A stretch of DNA of 64,000 bases from positions 62,001 through 126,000 of the forward strand of contig JAJZBX010000005.1 of assembly GCA_021846325.1 (NCBI GenBank), written 5' to 3'. The stretch is from Actinomycetes bacterium (GTDB lineage Bacteria > Actinomycetota > Acidimicrobiia > Acidimicrobiales > RAAP-2). Of this stretch, positions 1 through 8,548 are shown in pieces; within the stretch, counting starts at the first letter, position 1, and each line of letters opens with the position of its first letter. A model generated the notes under the pieces. That model worked only from the letters and a program-made list of their open reading frames with translations, had not been told where the DNA came from and made no database searches. A program made the translations under genes and the position numbers.

Positions 1-787
1 CCTCCAGGCTCAGCTCCTCGGGCCGGCGCGTCGCGGCAACACCCGCGCGTTCGAAGACCCCGTCACTCGCCCAGTCGGCCAGCGAACGCCGCAGCATCTT
101 GCGACGCTGGCCGAAGGCCGTGCGCACGACCTCGAAGAGATCGGCCTCAGCGACCACCGACGGGTCGATGCGGACCCGCTCGCGTCGGGTGATCGCGACG
201 AGTGAGGACTCAACCTTGGGTCGCGGGACAAAGACGTTCGCGCCGACGCGACCCACGACGACCGCGTCAGCGAAGTACTGCACGCGAAGGGACACCGCGC
301 CGTAGGCGTCGTCGCCGGCCGAGGCGGCGAGACGGTCGCCGACTTCGCGCTGGACCATGACGAGCAGACGCGACACCAGCGGCTGGGACTCCAGGATCCG
401 CAGCACCAGCGACGTGGCCACGTTGTAGGGCAGGTTGGCCACCACCACGCACTCGCGACCCTCGGTCACCTCGGCCACGTCCATCGTCGAGGCGTCGAGG
501 AGACGAACGGTGGCGCCGCGGGGTTCGACCAACTCGCGCAACGGCTCGATCAAGTGACGGTCCACCTCGACCGCCACGACCTGCGCACCAGTCTCGACCA
601 GGGCGAGCGTCAACGAACCGAGACCGGCCCCGATCTCGAGGACGAGGTCGCCCTCTCCCACGGCGGCGAGCCTCGCGATGCGACGCACGGTGTTGGCGTC
701 GGCCACGAAGTTTTGGCCGAGGGCCCGCGAGGGGGTGAGACCGTTTGCCTCGAGCAGGGCGTGGATGGTCTTGCGCGAGTGGGTCAC
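1..787 (-). CDS. rsmA: 16S rRNA dimethyladenosine transferase RsmA (KsgA), 3' end cut by window edge
   Basis: The enzyme dimethylates two adjacent adenines in the 3' hairpin of 16S rRNA late in small-subunit assembly. The minus-strand frame shows the family's opening (RKTIHALLEANGLTPSRALG then QNF), the SAM-binding motif EIGAGLGSLT, the acidic loop motif VAVEVD and the catalytic NLPYNVATSL motif. The chosen start is GTG 787-785, which overlaps the TGA stop (786-784) of the upstream PASTA gene, so the two are translationally coupled. About 262 codons are present, close to the family's usual 260-290, so only a short C-terminal piece is missing beyond base 1. It is the last visible member of a metG-tatD-x-rsmA series. 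Confidence 0.95.
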   Translation of the reverse strand, partial: MTHSRKTIHALLEANGLTPSRALGQNFVADANTVRRIARLAAVGEGDLVLEIGAGLGSLTLALVETGAQVVAVEVDRHLIEPLRELVEPRGATVRLLDASTMDVAEVTEGRECVVVANLPYNVATSLVLRILESQPLVSRLLVMVQREVGDRLAASAGDDAYGAVSLRVQYFADAVVVGRVGANVFVPRPKVESSLVAITRRERVRIDPSVVAEADLFEVVRTAFGQRRKMLRRSLADWASDGVFERAGVAATRRPEELSLE

Positions 788-2001
788 CAGGAGACTTTGA
801 CTTCGATGACCCCGCGCCAGAGTGGGGCCAACTCAGCGAACTGGGTCTGGGCCAAATCGACGATCCGCCCCGGCGAGTAGTCCTGGTAGTCGGTGACCAC
901 GCACTGCACGATCCGCCCGGTCGCCAGGTCCTGCACCGTGATGCGCGTGCCCTTGGGCAGATACGACGTGGCGCACTGGCCCGGAATGTACGCGTACCAC
1001 GTCGCCACGCCGATGCGATCGTGGGTCAGCGGGCGCAGCGTCGTCGGCGGCGCGGTGGCCGTTGGCGCAGCGACCGCGGTCGTCGTCGTGACCGTGGCGA
1101 CGCGGGTGGTGTCGACCACGACGAGCGTCCCGCGGCGCACGAGGGTACCCGGGGCCGGGTTCTGCGCCGTGACCCGATCCCACGTGCCGTTAGCGCTGCC
1201 CACCCCCTGGGGGTACAGTCGCAGTCCGAGGCTCGATACGTCGGCCAGCACCCGGGCCCGATTGAGCCCGATCAGCGTCGGCACCCGCACGGTGCTCGAC
1301 GGCGCCACCACGTGCGCGCCCGCGAGCACGACCGTGCCGTGCCACGCGACGCGCGCACCGGGTCGAGGATTCTGGGCGACGACGATCGTCCAGTTAAGGG
1401 GACCGTTCACCGTGAAGTAAAGACCGGCGCTCGCCATCGCGTTGAAGGCCGCCGTGCGAGACCGGTGCACCACGTCGGGCATGACCGTCATGCCCGACGG
1501 CGACGACAGGGCCACGTGGGCAGTCACGACCGCGACCGTGGTGCGGACCGGGACCCGCGAGCCCGGACGGGGTCGTTGGGCGACCACGATCGTCCAGTTG
1601 ACGGGTCCCCGCGTCGAAAAGTAGAGGCCGGCCTGGGCCATGGCGGCAAAGGTCTCGGCCCGGGTGCGGTACAGCACGTCGGGCACGACGGTCTCGCCCG
1701 AGGCGGGCGAGACCGTGGCGACCGACGTGGCCAGCACGACCGTCGAACCCCACGGCACCAGCGTCCCGGGGGGTGGGTGCTCGGCGATGACCTCATTCCA
1801 GTCACGTGGGCCGTTGGTGCGAAAGTACAGTCCGGCCTGGGCCATGGCGGCGAAGGTCGTGGCGCGGTCGAAGTGGATGACGTTGGGCATGCGAACGGGC
1901 GCGTGCAACGACCCCGCCCCGGCGAGCGGCGGCGCCAGCAGGACCGGTAGCGGGCCCAGCAGGCCGACCACGGTCATCCACAGCACCAGGTGCCGACGCA
2001 C
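784..2001 (-). CDS. Exported PASTA-repeat protein with C-terminal RlpA-like double-psi beta-barrel
   Basis: 405 residues. Residues 1-30 form a signal peptide (MRRHLVLWMTVVGLLG, then a Pro/Leu/Ala stretch). Four PASTA-like repeats follow (about 38-100, 105-168, 172-232, 238-295); the first three are near copies around AAMAQAGLYF and VVAQxPxPG. A TA-rich linker (about 296-325) leads to a C-terminal domain with GVATWYAYIPGQCA, a pair of Cys and GRIVDLAQTQFAELAPL, typical of RlpA/DPBB folds. PASTA domains bind peptidoglycan fragments and DPBB domains occur in wall-remodelling enzymes, so a role outside the membrane in cell-wall turnover is inferred. It lies between tatD and rsmA, where mycobacteria carry rpfB and Bacillus carries yabE. 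The start is GTG 2001; no good Shine-Dalgarno is visible. Confidence 0.85.
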   Translation of the reverse strand: MRRHLVLWMTVVGLLGPLPVLLAPPLAGAGSLHAPVRMPNVIHFDRATTFAAMAQAGLYFRTNGPRDWNEVIAEHPPPGTLVPWGSTVVLATSVATVSPASGETVVPDVLYRTRAETFAAMAQAGLYFSTRGPVNWTIVVAQRPRPGSRVPVRTTVAVVTAHVALSSPSGMTVMPDVVHRSRTAAFNAMASAGLYFTVNGPLNWTIVVAQNPRPGARVAWHGTVVLAGAHVVAPSSTVRVPTLIGLNRARVLADVSSLGLRLYPQGVGSANGTWDRVTAQNPAPGTLVRRGTLVVVDTTRVATVTTTTAVAAPTATAPPTTLRPLTHDRIGVATWYAYIPGQCATSYLPKGTRITVQDLATGRIVQCVVTDYQDYSPGRIVDLAQTQFAELAPLWRGVIEVKVSW

Positions 2002-2140
2002 CCGGCGTTTCGATGTCCTCAGTTGTTCACCCTCCGCCAGGACAGCGGGTCGTCGTCACGCCCACGCAAAAGGCTAGGCACGGCCCAGCGCAAAGGCAAG
2101 CGCGCCAACTGAGAAACACGTACTACCTGATTAATGGGCT

Positions 2141-2929
2141 TTAGTGAGCGTCGAGCCGAAAGAGGCGCGCGGTGTTGGCCGACGTCTGACGTCGGAACTC
2201 GTCGACCGGCTCGCCGCGCAGCCCGGCGACAAACTCGCCCACCACGGCAACCAGCGCCGGTTCGTTCGGCCGTCCCCGGTGGGGAACCGGAGCCAAAAAG
2301 GGACTGTCGGTCTCGACGTGGAGCCGCTCGAGGGGCACGAGGCGCACCGCTTCACGCACGAGCTGTGCATTTTTGAAGGTGACGACGCCGGCGATCGAGA
2401 TATCGCAACCCAGCGACAAGCAGGCGGCGACGTCATCGGGGGTTCCCGTGAAGCAGTGGATCACCGTTCGCGCGGGCACACCCTCACTGCCCAAGACGTC
2501 GAAGAGGTCGTCAAAGGCGTCGCGCGCGTGTACGACCAGGGCGAGGTCGAGCTCGTGGGCCCACGCGATCTGGGCCGCGAACGCTCGTCGCTGATCCGTC
2601 CTCGCGGCGTGCTCGTAGAAATAGTCGAGACCGGTCTCGCCGATCCCCACCAGGCGAGGGTGCCCCGAACGGGCGAGCGCCTCGATCGGGGCGAGGTCCT
2701 GGCCAGCGTCGTGGGGGTGCAGCCCGACCACGCCGAACACGCGGACCGCCCCGTCGAGTTCAGTCAGCGCCAGCGCTTGGGCGGAGTTTGTCGCGTCGGT
2801 GCCAATCACGACCACCCGGTCCACGCCGGCGGCGTTGGCCCGTTCGAGCACCGCCTCGAGGGCGCCCGGCTGGTCTGGCGCCCCAAACTGATCTTGCAGA
2901 TGGCAGTGGGCGTCCGTCCAGCCGCTCAT
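2141..2929 (-). CDS. tatD: TatD-family metal-dependent hydrolase (DNase)
   Basis: 262 residues, the usual family length. TatD enzymes are TIM-barrel metallohydrolases with 3'-5' exonuclease activity. Visible metal ligands and motifs are DAHCHLQD near the N-terminus (HxH), GETGLDY (catalytic Glu), VVHARDAF, HCFTG and ETDSPFLAP near the C-terminus. The start ATG at 2929 overlaps the metG stop by 4 bases. The metG-tatD pairing is widely conserved and supports the assignment. A 139-bp gap to the next gene downstream contains no ORF; it probably holds a promoter for the PASTA gene (a TAGCCT hexamer on the minus strand near 2075). Confidence 0.95.
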   Translation of the reverse strand: MSGWTDAHCHLQDQFGAPDQPGALEAVLERANAAGVDRVVVIGTDATNSAQALALTELDGAVRVFGVVGLHPHDAGQDLAPIEALARSGHPRLVGIGETGLDYFYEHAARTDQRRAFAAQIAWAHELDLALVVHARDAFDDLFDVLGSEGVPARTVIHCFTGTPDDVAACLSLGCDISIAGVVTFKNAQLVREAVRLVPLERLHVETDSPFLAPVPHRGRPNEPALVAVVGEFVAGLRGEPVDEFRRQTSANTARLFRLDAH

Positions 2930-4458
2930 CGGTCCCCAACGATCCGCGGAAACAGTGGCGTCGCCCGATCGACCCGAACACCGCCCGGGTAGAGTCCCCA
3001 GCGCAGGCTCTCGCTCGCCAGGGCGTCGGTCGGAGCACCCGTGAGCCCGAGCCGGCGCCAGAGTTCGCGCGCGACCCCGGGCATCGCCGGTGTCACCAGG
3101 ATCGCCACGACGCGGATCGCCTCGAGGGCGTCACCGAGTACCCGCTCGACCTCGGCGCCTGGATCCAACTTCCACGGCGCGGTGCGCTCGAGAAAGGCGT
3201 TCGTCGCCCCGATGAGCGACCACGTCGCCTCCAGCGCGGCGTGCGGCGCGAAACGCTCCCACGCCGCACTCGCCTGCTCAATGGCCAGTTCCGCATCGCC
3301 GCGTAACGGCGAGTCGGGCGTCGGAGCGGGTCCGACGCCGTCGCACTTGGACGCCACGACCGTCGCCACCCGGGCGACGAGATTGCCGAGGTTGTTAGCC
3401 AGGTCGGTGTTATAGCGCTGGGTAATGCCCTCGTAGGAGAACTCCCCGTCGTTGCCCAGGGCCGTTTCGCGCAGCAGGTAGTACCGAAGCGCATCGACGC
3501 CGAACTCTTCGGTCAGCACCACCGGGGCAATATCGGTCAGGCGGACCGCGCCTTCGGCGGCCATGGTCTTGGACAGCTTCTGGCCCCCCACGAGCAACCA
3601 CCCGTGCACCTGCACGTGCTGGGGCGGCTCGAGTCCCGCCGCCATGCACATGGCGGGCCACCAGACGCAGTGGAAGCGAATGATCTCCTTGCCGATCAGG
3701 TGGTGCGATGACGGCCACCAGTGCGCGACCTGATCGGACGCTCGTCCGTACCCGAGTGCGGTGAGGTAGTTGATCAGCGCGTCGTACCAGACGTAGAAGA
3801 CGTGACGTTCGTCCCAGGGCACCGGCACGCCCCAGGTGATCGACGTGCGCGTGATCGAGATGTCGCGCAGTCCGCCCTTGATGAAAGAGTAGGCCTCGTT
3901 GCGTTTCGTCTCCGGCGTGACGAAGCCCGGGTGGCGGTCGTAGTACTCGATCAGGCGATCCTCGAAGGCCGACAGGCGAAAGAACCAGTTCTCCTCCTCC
4001 ATCTCGGTCAGGGGACGTCCGTGAACGGGGCAGTTGCCATCGACGCTCGCCTCGATCGTGTAATAGTCTTCGCAGCTCACGCAGTAGAGACCCTGGTAGA
4101 CGTCCTTGTAGATGAACCCGCGATCGTAAATTGCGCCGAGAAAGCGCTGCACGCTCTCGTAGTGGCGCGCCTCGGTCGTTCGGATGAAGTCGTCGTACCC
4201 CACGTCGAGCGCATCCCAGGCGTCGCGAAAGCGTTGCGATGTCTGGTCGGTCCACGCCTGGGACGTCACGCCGTGGGCCGCCGCCGCCTCGGCGACCTTT
4301 TGACCGTGCTCGTCGGTACCGGTGAGAAACAGCGTCTCGTCACCGCGCAGCCGGTGCCATCGAGCCAGGGCGTCGGCGTTGATCGTGGTGTAGGCGTGCC
4401 CGACGTGGGGTGCGTCGTTGACGTAGTAGATCGGGGTGGTGATGTAGAAGCGACCCAT
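2926..4458 (-). CDS. metG: Methionyl-tRNA synthetase
   Basis: 510 residues. Charges tRNA-Met in the cytoplasm. The N-terminal Rossmann domain carries FYITTPIYYVNDAPHVGHAY (HxGH class I signature as HVGH), TGTDEHGQK, and a CVSC...CPVHG zinc-knuckle-like insert around residues 130-160. The KMSKS loop reads LSKTMA, and an anticodon-binding helical domain fills the C-terminal third. No C-terminal EMAP dimerisation domain is present, as in other short actinobacterial enzymes. I chose ATG 4458 because family members begin MxRFYITT. A TTG at 4479 overlapping the rsmI stop would add 7 residues and is the alternative. Downstream tatD overlaps by 4 bases. Confidence 0.96.
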   Translation of the reverse strand: MGRFYITTPIYYVNDAPHVGHAYTTINADALARWHRLRGDETLFLTGTDEHGQKVAEAAAAHGVTSQAWTDQTSQRFRDAWDALDVGYDDFIRTTEARHYESVQRFLGAIYDRGFIYKDVYQGLYCVSCEDYYTIEASVDGNCPVHGRPLTEMEEENWFFRLSAFEDRLIEYYDRHPGFVTPETKRNEAYSFIKGGLRDISITRTSITWGVPVPWDERHVFYVWYDALINYLTALGYGRASDQVAHWWPSSHHLIGKEIIRFHCVWWPAMCMAAGLEPPQHVQVHGWLLVGGQKLSKTMAAEGAVRLTDIAPVVLTEEFGVDALRYYLLRETALGNDGEFSYEGITQRYNTDLANNLGNLVARVATVVASKCDGVGPAPTPDSPLRGDAELAIEQASAAWERFAPHAALEATWSLIGATNAFLERTAPWKLDPGAEVERVLGDALEAIRVVAILVTPAMPGVARELWRRLGLTGAPTDALASESLRWGLYPGGVRVDRATPLFPRIVGDR

Positions 4459-4475
4459 CGGACCAGCGTAACGAG

Positions 4476-5336
4476 TCAACTACCTCGCTCGGAACGGATC
4501 GCCAGCGCCGCGTCGTAGACCGCTCGACGCCCCACGCCCAAGCGGTCGGCGACGACGTTCACCGCGTCGCGCACGCTTGCTCCGGCCGATAGTTCTTCGA
4601 CGAGCGACGCGCGCACGGCTTCGGCGTTCGCCGACGTCGCGACAGCACCCTCGAGCACGACGACCACCTCACCGCGAACTTCGCCGTCGGCCCAGTGCGA
4701 CGCGACGTCGCGCAACGTGCCGCGCACGACTTCTTCGTGCACCTTGGTCAGCTCGCGTCCTACGGCCACGCGACGGTCGGCGAAGCGTGACGCCAACTCG
4801 ACGAGCGTCGTCACCAGCCGCTGTGGTGACTCGTAGAACACGACCGTTCGCCCCTCGCGGGCCCACTCGTCGAAGCGGCGACGTCGCTCGCCCGCTCGAC
4901 GCGGGACGAAACCCTCCATCACGAATCGTTCGATCTCGAATCCACTGACCGACAGTGCCGCCACCACGGCGCTCGGTCCGGGCGTCGTGGAAACGATGAG
5001 TCCCGCCTCGGCCACCGCCGCGACCACCCGACGCCCGGGATCGCTGATGCCGGGCGTGCCCGCGTCACTGACCAGCGCCACCAGTTCGCCCGCGGCGACC
5101 CGATCGACCACCTCGACGCTGAGGGTCGCCTCGTTGTGCTCACGCAAGGACCGCAGCCGCCCGCGGGCCTTGAGGTCACACGCGCTGAACAGGATCCGCG
5201 AGCGCCTCGTGTCCTCGCAGTACACGACGTCGGCGCGATCCAGGACCTCGCGAGCGCGTGGGCTGAGATCGCCGAGATTCCCGATCGGCGTGGCTACCAC
5301 CACCAGTTGTCCGCCGCCGCCCGCCGGATCTCGCAT
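4476..5336 (-). CDS. rsmI: 16S rRNA 2'-O-ribose C1402 methyltransferase RsmI
   Basis: 286 residues, normal for the family. RsmI (YraL) methylates the ribose of C1402 in the ribosomal P site using SAM. The tetrapyrrole-methylase fold motifs are in order: VVATPIGNLGDLSPRA (residues 12-27), CEDTRRSRIL, VSDAGTPGISDPG and TPGPSAVVAALSVSGF, then VVFYESPQR. Starts with ATG 5336 about 50 bases from the divergent bL37 start. It is the first gene of a minus-strand series rsmI-metG-tatD that is also seen in Bacillus and mycobacteria. Confidence 0.95.
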   Translation of the reverse strand: MRDPAGGGGQLVVVATPIGNLGDLSPRAREVLDRADVVYCEDTRRSRILFSACDLKARGRLRSLREHNEATLSVEVVDRVAAGELVALVSDAGTPGISDPGRRVVAAVAEAGLIVSTTPGPSAVVAALSVSGFEIERFVMEGFVPRRAGERRRRFDEWAREGRTVVFYESPQRLVTTLVELASRFADRRVAVGRELTKVHEEVVRGTLRDVASHWADGEVRGEVVVVLEGAVATSANAEAVRASLVEELSAGASVRDAVNVVADRLGVGRRAVYDAALAIRSERGS

Positions 5337-5387
5337 CTCTCACCCCCGTACCGGCGCAGGTTGTGCGCTGTACTAAGATTGTCACCT

Positions 5388-5471
5388 ATGTCCAAGCGAA
5401 CCGTGAAGCGCAAGCTGCGCGCCAAGAAGAAGGCCAACCACGGCAAGAAGCCGAACTGCGGTCGGGGCTAG
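5388..5471 (+). CDS. Ribosomal protein bL37-like microprotein (27 aa)
   Basis: Encodes 27 residues, MSKRTVKRKLRAKKKANHGK followed by KPNCGRG: almost entirely Lys/Arg plus an ANHGKKPN motif. From memory, the mycobacterial large-subunit protein bL37 is 24 residues and ends in a closely similar KANHGKRPN sequence, so I call this its homologue. It lies between divergent rsmI and a convergent phosphodiesterase. A TAAGAT hexamer at 5374-5379 sits 8 bases before the ATG, so the mRNA is probably leaderless; no Shine-Dalgarno is present. Its TAG shares the CTAG at 5468-5471 with the stop codon of the opposing gene. The gene is easily missed by automated callers because of its size. Confidence 0.85.
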   Translation: MSKRTVKRKLRAKKKANHGKKPNCGRG

Positions 5472-6319
5472 GGATTCGCTCGCCAGGTGAGACCCCGACG
5501 CGTCAGGGTCGAGGCGAGTACTGACGGCACGTCGCTCACCAGACCGTCGACGCCCAGATCGAGCAGTCGTTCCATCTCGGACTGCTCGTTGATCGTCCAG
5601 GCGTGAACGGCAATCCCCCATCGATGAGCGGCTTCGACGAAGGGTTCGTCAATCACGCGTACGTCGCCGTACGTGGCGGGAACCTGCAGGGCGACCGCGG
5701 GTGGCAGCGTCGGTCTCGTCTCGTGGCGCGTGTAGTAGAAAGCGGCCGTCTCTCGAGTCGCCGCTGACGTGGCTACGTCGGGAGCCGCCAAGCGAAACGC
5801 CGCGATCGCCTCGTCGATGAAGGACGCCACGATGACCCTTGAGGTTGCCTCGAGTCGTCGAAGCTCCTCGGCCAGCCGCGACTCGTAGGGCTCAACGTCG
5901 GGCGCGGTGCGTTTGATGTCGAGGTTGAGTAAGACCCCGGGGAACGTGGCGACGACCTCCTCGAGGGTCGCGATCGCGAAGCGTCGATCGCTCGGCGCAC
6001 GACCGCGCCACGGATACTCCTCAGCCCCTCGTCCGGGCGATGCGGTCTCGCCCGGCACGAACCAGTACGCGTTGTCGAGCGCTCGCAGCTGGGCGAGGCT
6101 CATCTCGGCAATGGACCCGTGGCCGTTGCTCGTGCGGTCGACCGTGTGGTCGTGACAGACCACGAGCGCTCGGTCACTCGTTGCGTGCACGTCGAGCTCA
6201 ACGGCGCTCGCACCCGCTCCCAACGCCTGTGCGATTGCGTAGAGCGTCGATGACGGCCCCTCAAACGAGCCCCCCTGATGGGCGAAGGCGATGACGCGCT
6301 GGTCGAGCCACTGGGTCAC
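5468..6319 (-). CDS. Glycerophosphodiester phosphodiesterase family protein
   Basis: 283 residues. GDPD enzymes are TIM barrels that hydrolyse glycerophosphodiesters to an alcohol and glycerol-3-phosphate. Motifs: AFAHQGGSFEGPSST (HxG with Gln instead of the common Arg: HQGG for HRGG), AVELDVHATSD with the metal-binding ExD, VCHDHTVDRTSNG with the catalytic His, LNLDIK, and a C-terminal VHAWTINEQSEM. No signal peptide is seen, so it is cytoplasmic. The start GTG 6319 overlaps the TGA of the upstream DUF3817 gene, and reading upstream from there would run through that gene in another frame. The HRGG to HQGG change removes an active-site Arg, so its activity should not be assumed. Confidence 0.85.
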   Translation of the reverse strand: MTQWLDQRVIAFAHQGGSFEGPSSTLYAIAQALGAGASAVELDVHATSDRALVVCHDHTVDRTSNGHGSIAEMSLAQLRALDNAYWFVPGETASPGRGAEEYPWRGRAPSDRRFAIATLEEVVATFPGVLLNLDIKRTAPDVEPYESRLAEELRRLEATSRVIVASFIDEAIAAFRLAAPDVATSAATRETAAFYYTRHETRPTLPPAVALQVPATYGDVRVIDEPFVEAAHRWGIAVHAWTINEQSEMERLLDLGVDGLVSDVPSVLASTLTRRGLTWRANP

Positions 6320-6642
6320 GGCGAATTGGCTCGAAGCGCCGCCGTCCCCACCTCGACGCGGTGCTCCATGTAGAAGGCCAGTCCCGGAACGAAGCCGGCG
6401 AGCAGCATCAGAACGAGCAGTCCGAAGTGCAGACGAGCCTTCAGCGTGAACTGGAAGCACATAACAAGGTAGATCGGGTAGAGCACGACGCCGTGGCCGA
6501 TGCCCACGATCGTGACCACGATCTTGAGGTGGTCCCACAGGGCGAGGTCCACCGTGTGCAGAATCAAAAAGATCACCAGCAGGATCAAGGTGCTCCCGGT
6601 GACGAAGGACATCATGCGGTACCGCCGAAACGCCGCCTCCAC
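6316..6642 (-). CDS. DUF3817-like small integral membrane protein
   Basis: 108 residues with three hydrophobic segments (about 10-30, 42-65, 72-92) and the pattern GIGHGVVLYPIYLV, which fits the DUF3817/YdzA-like membrane family as I recall it. The function is unknown. Start is GTG 6642, sharing one base with the TAG stop of the upstream gene, and its own stop overlaps the phosphodiesterase start, so the three genes form one tightly coupled unit. Confidence 0.75.
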   Translation of the reverse strand: MEAAFRRYRMMSFVTGSTLILLVIFLILHTVDLALWDHLKIVVTIVGIGHGVVLYPIYLVMCFQFTLKARLHFGLLVLMLLAGFVPGLAFYMEHRVEVGTAALRANSP

Positions 6643-7013
6643 TAATGTCCCCAGAGCTTCTTCTTGGATCGTTCGGCGAGCTCGGCGAGGTGATCGTTGT
6701 AGGCCGCGAGCGTCGGGTCTTCGTCGGCCTCACGCTCGCGTGCCGCGCGCGCCTCGCGACGCATGCGCTCTTCGTACTCGGCGCGCTCGCGTTCGTCGTC
6801 GTGGGTAACTCGATCAAGATTCAACAGTGCGTACCAACCCAACACACCAAGAACGCCGAAAACCGGCCACTCGATCGAATAGAGAAAACTGAGCGAGTTC
6901 CCCTGCACGGCGCGACCGACTTGCCACCACGCCGCGGAAGCCGACATCGCGAGCCAGGCGATAAGGGCCAAGTGCAACAAGAGGGCCCTAACGCTAAACC
7001 ACTTCGACTTCAC
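6642..7013 (-). CDS. Uncharacterised membrane protein with charged cytoplasmic tail
   Basis: 123 residues. Two hydrophobic segments (about 8-30 and 43-65) are followed by a long charged tail rich in Glu and Arg (DDERERAEYEERMRREARAA), likely helical or coiled-coil, ending in ERSKKKLWGH. I do not recognise a named family with certainty; similar two-helix proteins with charged tails occur in actinobacteria. Start is GTG 7013. A TAGGAT hexamer at 7025-7020 lies exactly 6 bases upstream, so this looks like the leaderless first gene of the three-gene phosphodiesterase unit. Confidence 0.7.
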   Translation of the reverse strand: MKSKWFSVRALLLHLALIAWLAMSASAAWWQVGRAVQGNSLSFLYSIEWPVFGVLGVLGWYALLNLDRVTHDDERERAEYEERMRREARAAREREADEDPTLAAYNDHLAELAERSKKKLWGH

Positions 7014-7025
7014 CGCGCCATCCTA

Positions 7026-7555
7026 ACCAACCGTCACAACCAAGTGCACTGCGTTGCCTCGCACGGCACGCCTCACGACGAACTTCCACCCGATGGGCAC
7101 CGACCGCCAATAAGCGAACACGCACGACGATCCAATACTGAGGCAACGATCAACGTGTTTGATCACGACGGTGGCGACCAATGGATCGGCGGGGCGCGAG
7201 AAACACTCGACGCTTGCTGGTAGATCCCGAACCGACGTCGAAAACGACGCCAACAATCCAACGGCGGTGAGCCGTCGGCCGGACCTCGTGCCACCTGAAG
7301 TTCGAGGTCGCCACGGGCGAACTGGAGACGCTCACGTCAACGGCGAGAGAACCGAGCCGCGACGACCACGTTTCAAGGACAACCACGAGGCTTCATAGAC
7401 CAATCTAGCGAGCGCACCGGCAACGTCTTTTCGAAGCCATCGTTGGGCGTTCGGTGTCGTTGGCGAAGGTTGGCCCACCCAATTCAGTCCACCTCGTCGC
7501 CGTATAGGGAAGGTGCCTCGTGGCGGAGCCCCCGCGAACACCACCATAGGATGTC
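7026..7555. other. Intergenic stretch without a supported gene
   Basis: About 530 bases between divergent transcription units. Only short overlapping frames are open on both strands, none with a family resemblance or ribosome site that I can see. The first 10-20 bases hold the promoter of the minus-strand membrane-protein gene and the last 50 bases the promoter of the oxidase-assembly gene. A minus-strand frame around 7330-7440 has some protein-like composition, which may be a decayed gene. Confidence 0.5.
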
Positions 7556-8395
7556 GTGGTGCCGTCCTCCGTTGCGCCCTTTTCCTGGCACGACGTCGGG
7601 CGATTCCAGCTCGATCCCTTTGGTATCGCGCTGCTGGTGGCAGCCGGGGTGCTCTACGCGTGGGGCGTCTCACGCACCACGGGCTGGCCGCGGTGGCGCA
7701 ATCTGTACTTCGCGTTGGGATTGGTCGTGACCTTCCTAGCCACTGAGTCGGTGATCGGCGTCTACGACCGAACCTATTTCAGCGATCACATGATCCAGCA
7801 CCTCCTGCTCATCATGGTGGCCGCCCCACTGTTCGCGTTGGCCACCCCGTTGGATTTGGCCTACGCCGCCGGAACGACCTGGCTGCGACGAGTGCTCGAC
7901 GGTCGGATCGTCACCTTTCTCACCCAACCTCTTTTGGCTTTCGCGATCTACTTCGTGTTCATCCCGATTGCCCACCTGACCAACCTCTACAACGAGATGC
8001 TCCTGCACGACTGGATTCACGACGCCGAGCACCTCGCGTTTCTCGTCGTGGGGTACCTCTTCTTTCGAGTCGCCTTCGGCCTCGAGCGGGGCCGTACCAT
8101 CCATCCCGGGCTACGCCTCGTCTACGTGATGGCCGCCGTGCCCGTAGACACCTTCACCGGGCTGGCGCTCGCGATGTCGTCGCACAATCCCTTCTCGGCT
8201 TACCAGCGCTTGGCGCCCGTCGGTTCCACGTCATCGTCGATCCTCGACAACGTCCATCTCGGAGGTGCTTACATGTGGATCGGGGGTGACGCGCTCATGC
8301 TCGCCGCCTGCATACCCATCGCCGTCGCCTGGGTTCGATGGGAGACCCTTCGCACAGCCGAACTCGACGCCCAACTCGATGCCGAAGGTCGCTGA
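7556..8395 (+). CDS. ctaG: CtaG-type cytochrome c oxidase assembly protein
   Basis: 279 residues with about seven transmembrane helices. Matches the caa3-type CtaG membrane family (not the Cox11 type) through the His-rich helix motifs DHMIQHLLLIMVAAPLFALA, EMLLHDWIHDAEHLAFL and a C-terminal LGGAYMWIGGDALM. These proteins are needed for assembly of haem-copper oxidases, probably in copper delivery to the CuA or CuB site. Start is GTG 7556 (a second GTG follows at 7559) with AGGA just upstream. No oxidase subunit gene is in this window, so it stands alone here. Confidence 0.88.
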   Translation: MVPSSVAPFSWHDVGRFQLDPFGIALLVAAGVLYAWGVSRTTGWPRWRNLYFALGLVVTFLATESVIGVYDRTYFSDHMIQHLLLIMVAAPLFALATPLDLAYAAGTTWLRRVLDGRIVTFLTQPLLAFAIYFVFIPIAHLTNLYNEMLLHDWIHDAEHLAFLVVGYLFFRVAFGLERGRTIHPGLRLVYVMAAVPVDTFTGLALAMSSHNPFSAYQRLAPVGSTSSSILDNVHLGGAYMWIGGDALMLAACIPIAVAWVRWETLRTAELDAQLDAEGR

Positions 8396-8548
8396 GCCGA
8401 GCAGTGCCCACTGGAACCTCCGCCGGGGCAACCGACCCGCGGCGCCTCGAAACTTCCGATAACCCTAATTGGCCCACGCTCAAGCACGAACTGGGCGCCC
8501 GCGTCGGCGCTGCACGAAGCAGGACTTCAGCTCGCGCGACGCACGGCA

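Noticed and set aside
2002-2140. Possible cyclic-di-AMP riboswitch before the PASTA gene, as seen before some rpf genes
   Set aside because: A GGGTGAAC segment and a 6-bp hairpin are present but the conserved paired cores of that riboswitch are not.
7026-7049. Possible PHO box before the phosphodiesterase unit (GTGCACTTGGT)
   Set aside because: Only one 11-bp unit fits, and the spacing to the TAGGAT -10 differs from the pstS/pstB design.
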